64,000 nt of DNA from Pseudidiomarina piscicola (GTDB lineage Bacteria; Pseudomonadota; Gammaproteobacteria; Enterobacterales; Alteromonadaceae), in assembly GCF_902806985.1 (NCBI RefSeq), contig NZ_CADCXY010000002.1, positions 1 through 64,000 of the forward strand. Direction: 5' to 3'. Both the position numbers and the translations under genes were made by a program. Below the pieces are notes generated by a model. It was given only the letters and a program-made list of their open reading frames with translations, was not told where the DNA came from and ran no database searches. This document shows positions 11,379 to 21,594 of the stretch, piece by piece; the first letter of the stretch is position 1; each line of letters begins with the position of its first letter.

Positions 11379-11898
11379 ACATTTTTTTGCTCTGCTAGTG
11401 TTCACGACCACAGTTTTGTGGAGTCCGTTAACAGCTGCGCAAGGCAAAGCCGACTTTAGCCAAGACATTCAAGTCGACTCGGAACGTGAGTGGTTTGATA
11501 TTCAAAATAAGATTGCCGTGTTCGAAGACAACGCAGTGATCACCCAGGGCACCTTAAAAATCACCGCTGATCACTTAGAAGTCGCACAGCAAGAAGACAG
11601 CGATGTGCGTACGTTTGCCGCCGAAGGAAGCCCTGCCACCTATCAGCAACAGTTGGAAGATGGTAACTGGATTAAGGCCGAAGCACTGCTTATTCGTTAC
11701 GACGAAAATGCCCAAACACTAACCCTGGTTGGTGAGGTTAAAGTCACTCAAGACAGCAGTGAAATTCAAGGCAATGAAATTGTCTATGACTTTGCCAACC
11801 AACAGTTGCGCGCACGTAGAGGCGACGACGAAAGTGATCGTGTCACTACCATTTTCAAGCCCAAAAATAAGAACGATAATGAGCCAATTAACCGTTGA
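11341..11898 (+). CDS. lptA: LptA, periplasmic LPS-bridge protein
   Basis: This 185-residue protein carries a signal peptide (cleavage likely near Ala-Ala-Gln at 32-34) and an OstA-like jellyroll domain that stacks into the periplasmic bridge for LPS. Two ATG codons (11341 and 11347) are possible starts. The start lies inside the end of lptC and the last 20 bases overlap lptB. Confidence 0.92.
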   Translation: MSMCKRPTAAIVKHFFALLVFTTTVLWSPLTAAQGKADFSQDIQVDSEREWFDIQNKIAVFEDNAVITQGTLKITADHLEVAQQEDSDVRTFAAEGSPATYQQQLEDGNWIKAEALLIRYDENAQTLTLVGEVKVTQDSSEIQGNEIVYDFANQQLRARRGDDESDRVTTIFKPKNKNDNEPINR

Positions 11899-12604
11899 AC
11901 ACCTGGCTAAAGCCTATAAAAAACGCCAAGTTGTAAAGGACGTAAGCCTTAAGGTTGCGTCCGGTAAAGTCATTGGTTTGCTAGGCCCGAATGGCGCGGG
12001 TAAAACCACCACGTTTTATATGATTGTCGGCCTTGTCGGGCACGACAAAGGGCGCATCATGTTAGATGACGAGGACATCTCGTTGTTACCCATGCACGAG
12101 CGTGCGCGCAAGGGTATTGGCTATTTACCGCAAGAATCGTCGATTTTCCGCAAACTAACCGTGCGCGATAATATTTTGGCGATATTAGAAACGCGCAAAG
12201 AGCTCGACGCCAACGCTCGTGAAGAAAAGCTAGATAGCCTACTCGAAGAGTTTCATATCGGTCACATTGCTCATAGCTTAGGCATGAGTTTGTCGGGCGG
12301 TGAACGACGTCGCGTAGAAATAGCGCGAGCGTTAGCCGCAGAACCAGCGTTTATTTTACTCGATGAACCCTTTGCTGGTGTTGACCCAATCTCCGTGATC
12401 GATATTAAGAAAATTATTGAGCATCTACGTAATCGTGGCATAGGTGTGCTTATTACTGATCACAATGTCCGTGAAACCCTCTCAGTGTGTGAGCATGCGT
12501 ATATTGTTAGCCATGGGGAGTTGATTGCTGAAGGTGACGCCCATACTATTTTAAGTAATCAGCAGGTGAAAGACGTTTACCTCGGTGAACAATTCTCACT
12601 GTAA
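11879..12604 (+). CDS. lptB: LptB, ATPase of the LPS exporter
   Basis: A 241-residue ABC ATPase with Walker A GPNGAGKT (36-43), signature LSGGERRR, and Walker [14 protein letters not shown]. It powers LPS extraction with LptF and LptG, which are not in this window. The ATG at 11879 is used because it starts exactly at the conserved N-terminus; the long upstream extension in frame belongs to the lptA coding region. It is followed after 30 bases by rpoN, as in most gammaproteobacteria. Confidence 0.96.
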   Translation: MSQLTVEHLAKAYKKRQVVKDVSLKVASGKVIGLLGPNGAGKTTTFYMIVGLVGHDKGRIMLDDEDISLLPMHERARKGIGYLPQESSIFRKLTVRDNILAILETRKELDANAREEKLDSLLEEFHIGHIAHSLGMSLSGGERRRVEIARALAAEPAFILLDEPFAGVDPISVIDIKKIIEHLRNRGIGVLITDHNVRETLSVCEHAYIVSHGELIAEGDAHTILSNQQVKDVYLGEQFSL

Positions 12605-12634
12605 GCATCCGGCCGCAACGTTTGGTGGTTCGCT

Positions 12635-14023
12635 ATGAAGCAAGGCTTACAACTTAAATTTAGCCAGCAACTGTCGATGACACCACAGTTGCAACAGGCT
12701 ATCCGCTTGCTTCAGTTATCGAGTTTCGAGCTGCAACAAGAAATACAGCAGGCGCTGGAAGAAAATCCCCTGCTTGAGCAAGAAGAAGTAGAGAACCCGT
12801 TACAGGACGACCCGTCGGCACCCACCACCGATGACACCGAAGAGTGGGACCAAAACTACACCGCGGAACTCATGGGTAGCGTAGGCCAAAATGATGCCGA
12901 CTACGATGCCATGACGTTTGGCTGTGCCGATGAAACCTTACACGACCACCTGCGTTGGCAGTTAGAACTGTCCCACTTCTCGCCCACCGATCAGCAAATC
13001 GGTCTAAGCATTATCGACTCTATAACGCCCGCAGGCTATTTGAGTACGAGCCTGAGCGAACTCACCGAGAGCCTAAGCCGGCAACTGGACGAGCCTATCG
13101 GCGAAGACGAAGTGGCGGTGGTGTTGAAACGTATTCAACACTTTGACCCGGTCGGTGTTGGCGCTCGCGATGTCAGTGAATGCTTGCGGTTACAACTGCA
13201 ACAACTCCCCGAAGACACACCTTTTTTAGCGCAGGCGCAGCACGCCGTTAGCGAATACGTCGAGTTGCTTGGTCAGCGCGACTACCGGTCACTTGCAAGG
13301 CTATTAAAACTGAACGAAACACAGTTAACTAAGGTCTTAACTATTATCCAGCAGTTACAACCACATCCTGGAGAAAGGTTTTCGAATAGTGACGATGCCT
13401 ATGTAATTCCGGATGTTTTGGTACGCAACAAAAATAGTCGTTGGATAGTAGAGCTAAATCCACAAAGTTTGCCTAAACTAAAAGTAAACAGTAGTTACGC
13501 AGCACTGATAAAGGATGCCAAGCAAAGCGACGATATGAGCTATATTCGCCATCATGTACAGGAAGCCAAGTGGTTCATTCGCAGCATCGAAAGCCGCAAT
13601 GAAACTCTGCTTAAAGTCGCAACCTCCATCGTTCAACGGCAACAAGGCTTCTTTGAACTAGGTGAAGAGGCCATGAAGCCGATGGTGCTTGCCGATATCG
13701 CTGACGCTATTGAAATGCACGAATCGACTGTCTCTCGCGTTACCTCCCAAAAATACATGCACACGCCCCGTGGCGTATTTGAGTTGAAATACTTCTTTTC
13801 CAGTCAACTCAGTACCCACCGTGGTGAAGACTGCTCGTCAACCGCGATTAGGGCGTTGCTTAAAAAGCTAGTTGCCGCCGAGAACCCGAAAAAGCCGCTT
13901 AGTGACAGTAAACTCACTGCACTGATGTCGGAACAAGGGATTCAGGTTGCTAGACGGACGATTGCGAAGTATCGAGAAGCGCTACAGATACCGCCCTCGA
14001 GTCAACGCAAACGTCTTATTTGA
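12635..14023 (+). CDS. rpoN: RNA polymerase sigma-54 factor RpoN
   Basis: The 462-residue protein has the Gln-rich activator-interacting region I (1-50), an acidic region II, the core-binding region, a helix-turn-helix and the RpoN box (ARRTIAKYRE, about residues 440-449). It directs RNA polymerase to -24/-12 promoters that need enhancer-binding ATPases. Gene order lptB-rpoN-hpf-ptsN-rapZ-npr is the classical arrangement linking sigma-54 with the nitrogen PTS. Confidence 0.97.
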   Translation: MKQGLQLKFSQQLSMTPQLQQAIRLLQLSSFELQQEIQQALEENPLLEQEEVENPLQDDPSAPTTDDTEEWDQNYTAELMGSVGQNDADYDAMTFGCADETLHDHLRWQLELSHFSPTDQQIGLSIIDSITPAGYLSTSLSELTESLSRQLDEPIGEDEVAVVLKRIQHFDPVGVGARDVSECLRLQLQQLPEDTPFLAQAQHAVSEYVELLGQRDYRSLARLLKLNETQLTKVLTIIQQLQPHPGERFSNSDDAYVIPDVLVRNKNSRWIVELNPQSLPKLKVNSSYAALIKDAKQSDDMSYIRHHVQEAKWFIRSIESRNETLLKVATSIVQRQQGFFELGEEAMKPMVLADIADAIEMHESTVSRVTSQKYMHTPRGVFELKYFFSSQLSTHRGEDCSSTAIRALLKKLVAAENPKKPLSDSKLTALMSEQGIQVARRTIAKYREALQIPPSSQRKRLI

Positions 14024-14049
14024 TACTTGGACAATAGAAGGAAGATGCT

Positions 14050-14337
14050 ATGCAAATTAACCTGACTGGTCATCATACTGAAATTACTGACGCACTACGT
14101 GAATATGTCGACACCAAGTTCGCCAAACTGGAGCGTCATTTTGACCACATAAATAATGTCCATGTCATTTTAAATGTTGAAAAGCTCACGCAAAAAGCGG
14201 AAGCTACCCTGCATGTCAACGGTGGCGAAATTTTTGCCAATTCTGAACATGAAGACATGTACGCGGCGATCGATGGTTTAATCGATAAACTCGACCGTCA
14301 AGTGATTAAACACAAAGAAAAGATGAAACGTCACTAA
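14050..14337 (+). CDS. hpf: Short ribosome hibernation promoting factor HPF
   Basis: At 95 residues this is the short HPF/YfiA-type protein that binds the 30S subunit and promotes 100S ribosome dimers in stationary phase. The sequence shows the usual N-terminus (INLTGHHTEITDAL) and the basic C-terminal helix. A strong ribosome binding site (GAAGGAAG) precedes the ATG. It lies 26 bases downstream of rpoN. Confidence 0.95.
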   Translation: MQINLTGHHTEITDALREYVDTKFAKLERHFDHINNVHVILNVEKLTQKAEATLHVNGGEIFANSEHEDMYAAIDGLIDKLDRQVIKHKEKMKRH

Positions 14338-14340
14338 ATC

Positions 14341-14799
14341 ATGGATTTATCCACAATGTTAAGCCCAGACTGCACGCGCAGTGCAGTCTCGGGCTCAAGT
14401 AAAAAGAAAGTTCTTGAACTCATTGGTCAGCTCGCTGCTCCGCGCCTTTCAGGAACCACGAGTTTCGATGTGTTTGAAAGCTTACTCAACCGCGAACGCC
14501 TTGGCAGTACCGGTATTGGTCTTGGGGTGGCGATTCCTCATGGTCGACTAAGCACTGCCAATAAACCTGTTGCTGTGCTACTGACCTTGGATGAGCCCAT
14601 CGACTTCGATGCCATTGACAATCAAGCTGTTGATATCGTCTTCGCATTATTGGTTCCCGAAGACGAACATGAGCAACACTTGCAAACTTTGGCAAGCGTG
14701 GCCCAACGACTGAACGATAAAAGCTGCACACGGGCATTACGCGAGGCGAAAAGCGATCAAGAACTCTTCGACCTATTCAACAGCCAAGAGTCTAGTTAA
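14341..14799 (+). CDS. ptsN: Nitrogen PTS enzyme IIA PtsN
   Basis: The 152-residue protein is a fructose-type EIIA domain with the phosphorylatable histidine at His67 in IPHGRL. In the nitrogen PTS it accepts phosphate from NPr and regulates potassium and nitrogen metabolism instead of transporting sugar. Enzyme I-Ntr (PtsP) is not encoded here. It begins three bases after hpf. Confidence 0.95.
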   Translation: MDLSTMLSPDCTRSAVSGSSKKKVLELIGQLAAPRLSGTTSFDVFESLLNRERLGSTGIGLGVAIPHGRLSTANKPVAVLLTLDEPIDFDAIDNQAVDIVFALLVPEDEHEQHLQTLASVAQRLNDKSCTRALREAKSDQELFDLFNSQESS

Positions 14800-14802
14800 G
14801 CG

Positions 14803-15654
14803 ATGCAATTAATTATTGTCAGTGGCCGCTCAGGGTCCGGTAAAACCATTGCCCTAAGGGTGCTTGAAGACCTTGGCTATTATTGTGTCGATAACCTGCC
14901 GATCATGCTGTTACCAACCTTGGTTCATGCCATTCAAGATCAGTATGCCAACGTTGCAGTAAGTGTTGATGTTCGCAACTTACCCGCGAACCACGATGAC
15001 TTAGCTGACGCCCTTGATTTTCTGCCTGATAAAATTAAACCGCAGATTCTTTTTCTTGATTCAAACGACCAAATATTGCTGCAGCGTTTTGGCGAGACAC
15101 GCAGAATGCATCCGCTGTCACGACAAGAAATGCCCCTAAGTGAAGCCTTGCAGTTGGAATCAAAATTGCTTGAGCCGCTGGCAGAACGGGCGACTTGGCG
15201 TATTGAAAGTAGCGAACTGAGCGTTCATCAACTTAGCGAACAAGTTAGTGAGCGCGCGTTAGGGCAAGCGGCTTCACGGTTAATTGTGGTGTTTCAGTCG
15301 TTTGGTTTTAAGTATGGGCTACCGCCCGATCTCGACTATGCCTTTGATGCCCGCATTTTACCGAACCCCCATTGGGAACCTCATCTCAAGGCTTTAACGG
15401 GGAGCGACAGCGAAGTTCAACACTTCTTTGCGCAGCAGCCCTTGGTCACCAAGTTTATCCATCAGTTAGAAACCTTTTTGGCGACCTGGCTACCGCACTT
15501 TCAACGCAGCAACCGTAGTTATTTAACCATTGGCATTGGCTGTACCGGAGGCCAACACCGCTCGGTTTACATCGCCGAACAATTAGCCGAGCGCTTTGCT
15601 GATCATGACTTTAAAGTACAAATTCGCCATCGCGAGAGTGAGCGTCGCAAATGA
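14803..15654 (+). CDS. rapZ: RNase adapter protein RapZ
   Basis: A 283-residue protein with an N-terminal P-loop domain (GRSGSGKT, 8-15) and the C-terminal RNA-binding domain that ends in a basic, Arg-rich tail. In enterobacteria RapZ delivers the GlmZ small RNA to RNase E and so tunes glucosamine-6-phosphate synthesis; whether GlmZ exists here cannot be judged from the window. Its last four bases overlap npr. Confidence 0.95.
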   Translation: MQLIIVSGRSGSGKTIALRVLEDLGYYCVDNLPIMLLPTLVHAIQDQYANVAVSVDVRNLPANHDDLADALDFLPDKIKPQILFLDSNDQILLQRFGETRRMHPLSRQEMPLSEALQLESKLLEPLAERATWRIESSELSVHQLSEQVSERALGQAASRLIVVFQSFGFKYGLPPDLDYAFDARILPNPHWEPHLKALTGSDSEVQHFFAQQPLVTKFIHQLETFLATWLPHFQRSNRSYLTIGIGCTGGQHRSVYIAEQLAERFADHDFKVQIRHRESERRK

Positions 15655-15929
15655 GTAGCGAAGCCCGTAAAACGGTCATCATTGTTAATAAACTAGGCTT
15701 GCATGCGCGGGCCGCGACGAAACTTGCAAAACTCACCCAACAGTTCGACGCCAACGTGGCCATCGCCCAAGGCGGCAAAGAAGTCGATGCGTCAAGTGTT
15801 ATGTGTCTATTGCTACTCGCCAGCGGCCAAGGTAAAGAAGTTGAAGTGATTGCCCGCGGCAAGCAAGCACAAGCGGCGGTTGATGCGGTCGCGGCTCTTA
15901 TCGAAGCACGATTCGACGAAGAAGCTTAA
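15651..15929 (+). CDS. npr: Nitrogen PTS phosphocarrier NPr
   Basis: This 92-residue HPr-like protein has the active histidine at His18 in LGLHARAATKL and the second HPr signature VDASSVMCLLLL. It passes phosphate from EI-Ntr to PtsN. It overlaps rapZ by four bases and closes the rpoN-hpf-ptsN-rapZ-npr unit. Confidence 0.94.
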   Translation: MSSEARKTVIIVNKLGLHARAATKLAKLTQQFDANVAIAQGGKEVDASSVMCLLLLASGQGKEVEVIARGKQAQAAVDAVAALIEARFDEEA

Positions 15930-15962
15930 CGAAGACGCATGACGAAAACCCATTAATGCGAT

Positions 15963-15987
15963 AAACTCCTCATATCCAAAGGAGTTT
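15963..15987 (+). promoter_or_regulatory. Hairpin that covers the mgtE ribosome binding site
   Basis: AAACTCCT (15963-15970) pairs perfectly with AGGAGTTT (15980-15987) across a 9-base loop. The right arm contains the AGGAG Shine-Dalgarno sequence of mgtE, whose ATG is at 15993. The same stem could also act as a weak terminator for the npr unit, although the trailing T-run lies inside the stem. Confidence 0.55.
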
Positions 15988-15992
15988 TCACT

Positions 15993-17354
15993 ATGCTTCC
16001 AGAAGTCGCCGAAAAAGAATTCGCCGAAAAACGGCTACAAGACGTGACCGAAGCTCTTGCGCGTGGCATGTACGTGCAAGCACGCCGGCAGTTGCATAAC
16101 TTGCCTGCGTGGGATGTTGCCCTACTCCTTGAATCTTCCCCACCCAAAGCTCGTGCCATTATCTGGCAGCTCGTTGATGCCGACGAGCATGGCGATATTC
16201 TTGAAGAGCTTAACGAAGAAGTTCAGAAATCTGTTATTCGCCAAATGGCGCCGGAGAAACTTGCCGCTGCCACCGAAGGCATGGACACGGATGACTTGGC
16301 CTACGTTCTGCGTGGCCTACCGGAGCAGGTTTATCAAGAAGTCCTGAAGTCGATGGACGAGCAAGATCGACACCGTGCCGAAAAGGCTTTGTCCTACGAG
16401 GACGAGACCGCCGGTTCGATCATGAACACCGATGCCATTACCTTGCGCCCTGATGTCACTATTGATGTGGTATTACGCTACCTGCGGCTACGCGGCGAAC
16501 TGCCAGAGGCGACGGATAAGCTCTATGTGGTAAGTGGCGACGACCAGTTTATTGGCGAGATCTCCATTTCGCAGTTGGTGACCGTTGACCCCGCGCGCTT
16601 GGTGAGCGATGTGATGGAGTCGGAGGTGCAGGGTATCCCCGTTGATATGGAAGAAACCGAAGTGGCGAAGCTGTTCGAACGCCAAGACTGGATCTCAGCA
16701 CCGGTGGTGGACAGTGAAAACCACCTGCTCGGTCGTATCACCATCGATGACGTGGTCGACATTATTCGCGAAGAAGCACAGCACTCGATGTTGAGCATGG
16801 CCGGTCTTGACGACGATGAAGATACCTTCGCACCGGTATTAAAAAGTACCCGTCGGCGCTCGGTGTGGCTGGCAGTTAATCTAGTTACGGCGCTACTCGC
16901 TGCCGCGGTTAGCTCGATGTTCGAAGACATCTTAGCGCAAATGGCCATTTTGGCGATCTTAAATACCATCGTGCCAAGCATGGGCGGCATCGCTGGCTCG
17001 CAAACCTTGACCTTGGTGATACGCGGCATGGCACTTGGCCATATTGGGCCCAGTAACCAACGCTGGCTAATAGGTAAGGAACTCGCCATTGGTGCGCTTA
17101 ATGGGGTTATCTGGGCATTCCTGATTGCCGCCGTGGTGGCGCTGTGGAAACAAGACTTTATGATAGGCGCTATTATCGCCTTTGCGATGATGGCGAACCT
17201 GCTCGCGGCCGGCTTAGCGGGGGTCACCGTGCCGCTGATATTGAAGAAGTTTGATATTGACCCAGCGTTAGCCGGTGGCGTTATTCTAACTACGGTCACC
17301 GATGTGGTCGGTATTTTTGCCTTCCTTGGCACTGCGACGTTAATGCTAGGCTAA
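15993..17354 (+). CDS. mgtE: Magnesium transporter MgtE
   Basis: The 453-residue protein shows the MgtE plan: an N-terminal superhelical domain (about 10-130), two CBS domains (about 140-260) and five C-terminal membrane helices (about 290-450). It is a Mg2+-gated channel: cytosolic Mg2+ binds the N and CBS domains and closes the pore. The gene has a strong AGGAG site inside a hairpin, and only 63 bases separate it from npr, too few for an M-box riboswitch. It converges on pmbA with a 13-base gap. Confidence 0.94.
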   Translation: MLPEVAEKEFAEKRLQDVTEALARGMYVQARRQLHNLPAWDVALLLESSPPKARAIIWQLVDADEHGDILEELNEEVQKSVIRQMAPEKLAAATEGMDTDDLAYVLRGLPEQVYQEVLKSMDEQDRHRAEKALSYEDETAGSIMNTDAITLRPDVTIDVVLRYLRLRGELPEATDKLYVVSGDDQFIGEISISQLVTVDPARLVSDVMESEVQGIPVDMEETEVAKLFERQDWISAPVVDSENHLLGRITIDDVVDIIREEAQHSMLSMAGLDDDEDTFAPVLKSTRRRSVWLAVNLVTALLAAAVSSMFEDILAQMAILAILNTIVPSMGGIAGSQTLTLVIRGMALGHIGPSNQRWLIGKELAIGALNGVIWAFLIAAVVALWKQDFMIGAIIAFAMMANLLAAGLAGVTVPLILKKFDIDPALAGGVILTTVTDVVGIFAFLGTATLMLG

Positions 17355-17367
17355 CCACCACTAACGC

Positions 17368-18741
17368 TTAGTTACCGGCCACTCGCATGCTTTCTAATAG
17401 TACCGAACCGGTGCGCACACCGTGGCGCATATCGGTGTCGTTGCCAATGGCAACAATATTGGCCAACATATCACGCAAATTACCTGCGATCGTTATCTCT
17501 TCGACGGGGTACTGGATTTCGCCAGCTTCCACCCAGAAACCTGCGGCGCCACGAGAATAATCGCCATTGACCAGGTTCACTCCTTGCCCCATCAATTCCG
17601 TCACCAATAACCCCGTGCCCATGGTGCGACACAACTCCTGCAAACTTTGCTGTTGCTGGGTAACCTGCCAGGTATGAATGCCACCGGCATGGCCGGTCGG
17701 CTTCATGTGCATTTTACGCGCCGCATAACTGGTCAGCAGGTAGCTTTGTAGCTCGCCGTTCTCGACAATGGTACGGTTTTCGGTGGCCACCCCTTCATGG
17801 TCAAAGGGCGAGCTCGCCAATGCGCCTTTTAAATGCGGTGTTTCTTTGATGCTCAGCCACTCGGGTAACACTGCTTTACCTAGGTGATCAAGTAAGAAGC
17901 TCGACTTGCGGTAAAGATTGCCACCGCTAATTGCGCCGACAAAGTGACCGAACAAACTGTTTGCGACATCTGCGCGGAAAATCACAGGTACCTTGGCGGT
18001 ATCAATTTTTCGTGCTTCTAAGCGCGAAACCGTTTCATGCACAGCTTCCTCTGCGACGGCTTCTGGCGAGTTTAAGTCGCCGGTAGCGCGCGCGACGGTG
18101 TAAGCATAATCGCGTTGCATTGCGTCGCCATGCTTAGCGATCAATGAACAGCTCATGGCATGACGCGACTGCAAATAGCCGTCCAGAAAACCATGGCTGT
18201 TACCATATACGCGGTAGCCTACATGACTGCTATAGCTGGCTCCATCGGAATTGACAATGCGTTGATCTAAGCCGAGGGCATGGCGTTCGCACTGTAACGC
18301 TTGAGCCAGTGCATAGTCGGCTGATTGATCGCCGGGCTGACATAAATCGAGATCGGGACGTTGGTATGCCATCAGCTCAGCAGGCGCTAGGCCCGCATCG
18401 GGATCAGGTGACGTGAAGCGAGCGATGTCAAAGGCCTTTTCAACACTTGCGCGTATCGCTTGTGGCGATAAGTCGGTGGTCGACGCTGAGCCTTTTTGTT
18501 GACCTTGATACAAAGTGATACCCAGGGCTCCGTCTTGATTGAACTCGACGGTTTCCACTTCCCCTAAACGCGTTTCAACGCTAATACCACGGCTGCGTGT
18601 CAGCGCACATTCCATCGCCGTTGAACCCAATGACTTACCGTAGTCTAACGCTTCGGCGACCGCTTGTTTGACATCAACGAGCTCGGTCTGTAATTCATTT
18701 AGATCTGGTTTCAAAGTAAACTCCATTGGTTGCTTGCTCAT
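17368..18741 (-). CDS. pmbA: Metalloprotease-like PmbA (TldE)
   Basis: The 457-residue protein is the PmbA/TldE partner of TldD. The TldD/TldE heterodimer is a zinc protease that degrades unfolded peptides, matures microcin B17 and cleaves CcdA in E. coli. PmbA itself lacks the HExxH metal motif, as seen here. Conserved stretches such as VFGNSHGFL and STGHAGG-like TGHAGGIHTW are present. It is divergent from darP, with 39 bases between the start codons. Confidence 0.95.
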   Translation of the reverse strand: MSKQPMEFTLKPDLNELQTELVDVKQAVAEALDYGKSLGSTAMECALTRSRGISVETRLGEVETVEFNQDGALGITLYQGQQKGSASTTDLSPQAIRASVEKAFDIARFTSPDPDAGLAPAELMAYQRPDLDLCQPGDQSADYALAQALQCERHALGLDQRIVNSDGASYSSHVGYRVYGNSHGFLDGYLQSRHAMSCSLIAKHGDAMQRDYAYTVARATGDLNSPEAVAEEAVHETVSRLEARKIDTAKVPVIFRADVANSLFGHFVGAISGGNLYRKSSFLLDHLGKAVLPEWLSIKETPHLKGALASSPFDHEGVATENRTIVENGELQSYLLTSYAARKMHMKPTGHAGGIHTWQVTQQQQSLQELCRTMGTGLLVTELMGQGVNLVNGDYSRGAAGFWVEAGEIQYPVEEITIAGNLRDMLANIVAIGNDTDMRHGVRTGSVLLESMRVAGN

Positions 18742-18780
18742 TAGCCTGTTAAAATGCCGCTATTGCACAGAGGAAACACC

Positions 18781-19296
18781 ATGCACCACAGCAAAGACCA
18801 TGACCAAGACGACGAGAATCTCGTCAGTAAATCACAACTCAAACGTGAAGCAGAAGCGCAGCAAGAGCTGGGCCGTACGCTTGTCGACCTTTCGGTCGGT
18901 AAGCTCGAGAAAATGCCCATCGATGATGAACTTCTCGATGCAATTCAGTTGGCACAGCGTATTCGCAATAAACGCGAAGGCTTTCGTCGACAACTGCAAC
19001 ACATTGGTAAAATGATGCGCCACCGCGATACTGCGCCTATTGCGCAAGCGCTGAGCGAACTTGAAAACACCCACGACGAGCAAAATGCTTTATTCCATCA
19101 GCTCGAAAAGTATCGCGATACGATACTGGCTGAGGGCGACGGTGCGATTCAAGAGTTTTTGCACGACTACCCGCAGGCCGATCGGCAAAAACTACGTCAG
19201 TTGTATCGTCAGGCGCAAAAACAACAACAGCAAGGCAAGCCGCCTGCAGCGGCGCGCGAACTGTTCAAATATTTACGCGAGGTGGCCACGGTCTAA
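18781..19296 (+). CDS. darP: DarP/YjgA, dual-action ribosomal maturation protein
   Basis: A 171-residue, all-helical, highly charged protein of the YjgA/DarP family, which binds late 50S precursors. The ATG at 18781 follows an AGAGGAA ribosome binding site and removes nine unlikely residues from the longer frame. yjgA and pmbA are also neighbours in E. coli. The last four bases (CTAA) overlap the end of tldD on the other strand, so both stop codons share bases. Confidence 0.92.
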   Translation: MHHSKDHDQDDENLVSKSQLKREAEAQQELGRTLVDLSVGKLEKMPIDDELLDAIQLAQRIRNKREGFRRQLQHIGKMMRHRDTAPIAQALSELENTHDEQNALFHQLEKYRDTILAEGDGAIQEFLHDYPQADRQKLRQLYRQAQKQQQQGKPPAAARELFKYLREVATV

Positions 19297-20747
19297 GCCG
19301 TACCACCCACTGTTAGGGCATCCAATTTCAAGGTTGGTTGCCCTACCCCTACAGGCACACTCTGGCCATCTTTTCCGCAAACACCTACACCGCTATCAAG
19401 TGACAGGTCATTACCGACCATCGACACTTGTCGCATCGCTTCAGGGCCATTGCCAATCAAGGTTGCGCCTTTCAACGGAGCGGTAATTTTGCCATCTTCG
19501 ATCAGGTAAGCTTCAGAGGCCGAAAACACAAACTTGCCCGAGGTAATATCAACCTGGCCGCCGGCAAATTGTGGTGCGTAGATACCTTGTTTGACGCTGC
19601 TAATAATATCTTCTGGGGCCGATTCCCCGCCTAACATATAGGTGTTGGTCATACGTGGCATCGGTAAGTGTGCATACGACTCACGACGACCATTCCCAGT
19701 AGGTGCAACGCCCATTAGGCGGGCATTCATTTTGTCTTGCATATAGCCAACTAAGCGGCCTTTTTCAATAAGCACGTTATAACCTGCGGGGGTGCCTTCG
19801 TCGTCGACGCTAAGTGAACCGCGACGATCGTCCAAGGTGCCATCATCGACAATAGTGCACAGCTCGGACGCGACCTGCTCACCCATTTTCCCAGAGTAAG
19901 CCGAGGCGCCTTTGCGGTTGAAGTCACCTTCTAAACCATGGCCAACGGCTTCGTGCAGCAGTACTCCGGGCCAGCCAGAGCCAAGTACCACTGGCATAGT
20001 TCCAGCCGGCGCTGAACGCGCCTCCAGGTTGACTAATGCTTGCCGCACCGCTTCTTTCGCGTAGCTCTGCCAACGTGGCACGTCAGCTTGCGCGTCGTTG
20101 GCTAAGAAATATTGGTAGTCGATACGCGCACCGCCACCTGCACTGCCGCGCTCACGACGGCCATTTTCTTCTGCTAACACGGTGCAGTTAACGCGTACCA
20201 AAGGTCGCACGTCGGTGGCCAAGGTGCCATCGGTGGCCATCACCAACACTTCATCATAGCTACCGCTAACGCTTGCAATAACTTCAACGATGCGGCTGTC
20301 GAGCGACCTGGCATAGGCGTCCATTTCGCGCAGCAAGTCAATTTTGGCGGCTTCATTTAAGCTTGATAACGGGTTCAGCGCTTGATAACGCGAGGTCGCC
20401 GACACTTGAGTCGGCACTTGAATGCGTTTTGCAGCACCAGCTTCGGCAATGCCACGCGCCGCGCCAGAGGCTTGGCTTAAGGCCGAAGCAGTAATTTCGT
20501 CGGCGTAAGCAAAGCCGGTTTTCTCTTGGTGCAACGCGCGCACCCCAAGGCCGCTCTCAATATGAAAGCTGCCCGACTTCACGATGCCGTCTTCCAACAC
20601 CCAAGACTCGTTGGTACTGTGCTGTAAATAAATATCGGCGTAATCGATAGCACCGGTATACAACGTTGATAAACGCTGCTGCAATGCATCGATGTCGAGA
20701 TCGTTGGCGGTCAAAAGATGTTCAATGACCTGATTATGATGACTCAT
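19293..20747 (-). CDS. tldD: Metalloprotease TldD
   Basis: The 484-residue zinc protease has the HEAVGH metal motif at 265-270 and the distal conserved segment [11 protein letters not shown] near the C-terminus. It works with PmbA. The ATG at 20747 ([10 protein letters not shown]) gives the family N-terminus and overlaps the end of the nitrilase gene by 14 bases, implying coupled translation. Length matches E. coli TldD (481). Confidence 0.96.
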   Translation of the reverse strand: MSHHNQVIEHLLTANDLDIDALQQRLSTLYTGAIDYADIYLQHSTNESWVLEDGIVKSGSFHIESGLGVRALHQEKTGFAYADEITASALSQASGAARGIAEAGAAKRIQVPTQVSATSRYQALNPLSSLNEAAKIDLLREMDAYARSLDSRIVEVIASVSGSYDEVLVMATDGTLATDVRPLVRVNCTVLAEENGRRERGSAGGGARIDYQYFLANDAQADVPRWQSYAKEAVRQALVNLEARSAPAGTMPVVLGSGWPGVLLHEAVGHGLEGDFNRKGASAYSGKMGEQVASELCTIVDDGTLDDRRGSLSVDDEGTPAGYNVLIEKGRLVGYMQDKMNARLMGVAPTGNGRRESYAHLPMPRMTNTYMLGGESAPEDIISSVKQGIYAPQFAGGQVDITSGKFVFSASEAYLIEDGKITAPLKGATLIGNGPEAMRQVSMVGNDLSLDSGVGVCGKDGQSVPVGVGQPTLKLDALTVGGTA

Positions 20748-21594
20748 GTATAACCTTCTTACTACTGGCAAAATGTTTTGCCACAGGAATATTTTTTCGA
20801 ATAGTGTCGAGCTTACTTAGGTCCACACTGGCGGTGCTTAAACATGGGCTTTGCTCGCCGTCACAAGTGCTCAGCAGCTTGCCCCAAGCATCAATCACCA
20901 CTGCATGGCCGTATGTTTCACGGCCGTTGGCATGCACCCCAACTTGCGCACCAGCGACCAGCGCACACTGTTGCTCGATAGCCCGCGCGCGCGTCAGAAC
21001 ATGCCAGTGCGCGGCGCCTGTCACCTTGGTAAAGGCCGATGGTAAGGCAATCACGTCAGCGCCAGCATCACGCAAGGCACGGAATAGCTCGGCAAAGCGC
21101 ACATCATAACATACCGCCAAACCGAGCACGCCAAATTCCGTGTTCACAGTGACCACTTCTTGACCGGCTTCGGTCCAGCTTGATTCGCGGTAAGTCTTAG
21201 TCGAATCGGCTACATCCACATCGAATAGGTGAATCTTGTTGTAGCGTGCCAGACACTGACCGTCGGGCCCGTAGAGTAGTGACGCGGCAGAGAACTTTTG
21301 CTGATTGGCTTGATCGATAATGGGTACAGTACCCGCCAGCAAATAGATATTGTGCTGGGCCGCCAGTTCCGACAACCGCTGCTGCATGCTGCCTTGCTGA
21401 AATAGCTCGGCTAGCTCGCGCTGACGCTTATCACCAGCGCCGAAACATAAGCACGCCTCGGGCAACACCACCAGTTGGGGCCGCGCCGCCGGTAGCTGTT
21501 CGAGTAAGGCTTCAATGACTTGAAGATTGTCCTTTGGGTCCGGTTGGCTGGTCATTTGTACCGCTGTCAGTTGCACTGTCTGGGTTGTTGTCAT
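20734..21594 (-). CDS. Nitrilase/carbon-nitrogen hydrolase family protein
   Basis: This 286-residue protein has the nitrilase catalytic triad Glu46 (LPEACL), Lys120 (YNKIHLF) and Cys162 (AVCYDVRF). It resembles the Nit1/Nit2-type omega-amidase branch, which hydrolyses side products such as deaminated glutathione, but substrate cannot be read from sequence. A gene of this type between yhdP and tldD is common in gammaproteobacteria. The start overlaps the yhdP end by 83 bases; Met14 would reduce this to 44 but would remove the first beta strand. Confidence 0.88.
   Translation of the reverse strand: MTTTQTVQLTAVQMTSQPDPKDNLQVIEALLEQLPAARPQLVVLPEACLCFGAGDKRQRELAELFQQGSMQQRLSELAAQHNIYLLAGTVPIIDQANQQKFSAASLLYGPDGQCLARYNKIHLFDVDVADSTKTYRESSWTEAGQEVVTVNTEFGVLGLAVCYDVRFAELFRALRDAGADVIALPSAFTKVTGAAHWHVLTRARAIEQQCALVAGAQVGVHANGRETYGHAVVIDAWGKLLSTCDGEQSPCLSTASVDLSKLDTIRKNIPVAKHFASSKKVIHESS

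Noticed and set aside
15930-15992. M-box magnesium riboswitch before mgtE
   Set aside because: Only 63 bases are available and none of the multi-stem M-box structure is visible.
16523-17332. Long open frame antisense to mgtE (269 codons)
   Set aside because: It is the mirror frame of a well-conserved gene with strong third-position bias and lacks any recognisable domain. Similar shadows at 2508-3068, 4548-5024 and 33569-34022 were dropped for the same reason.
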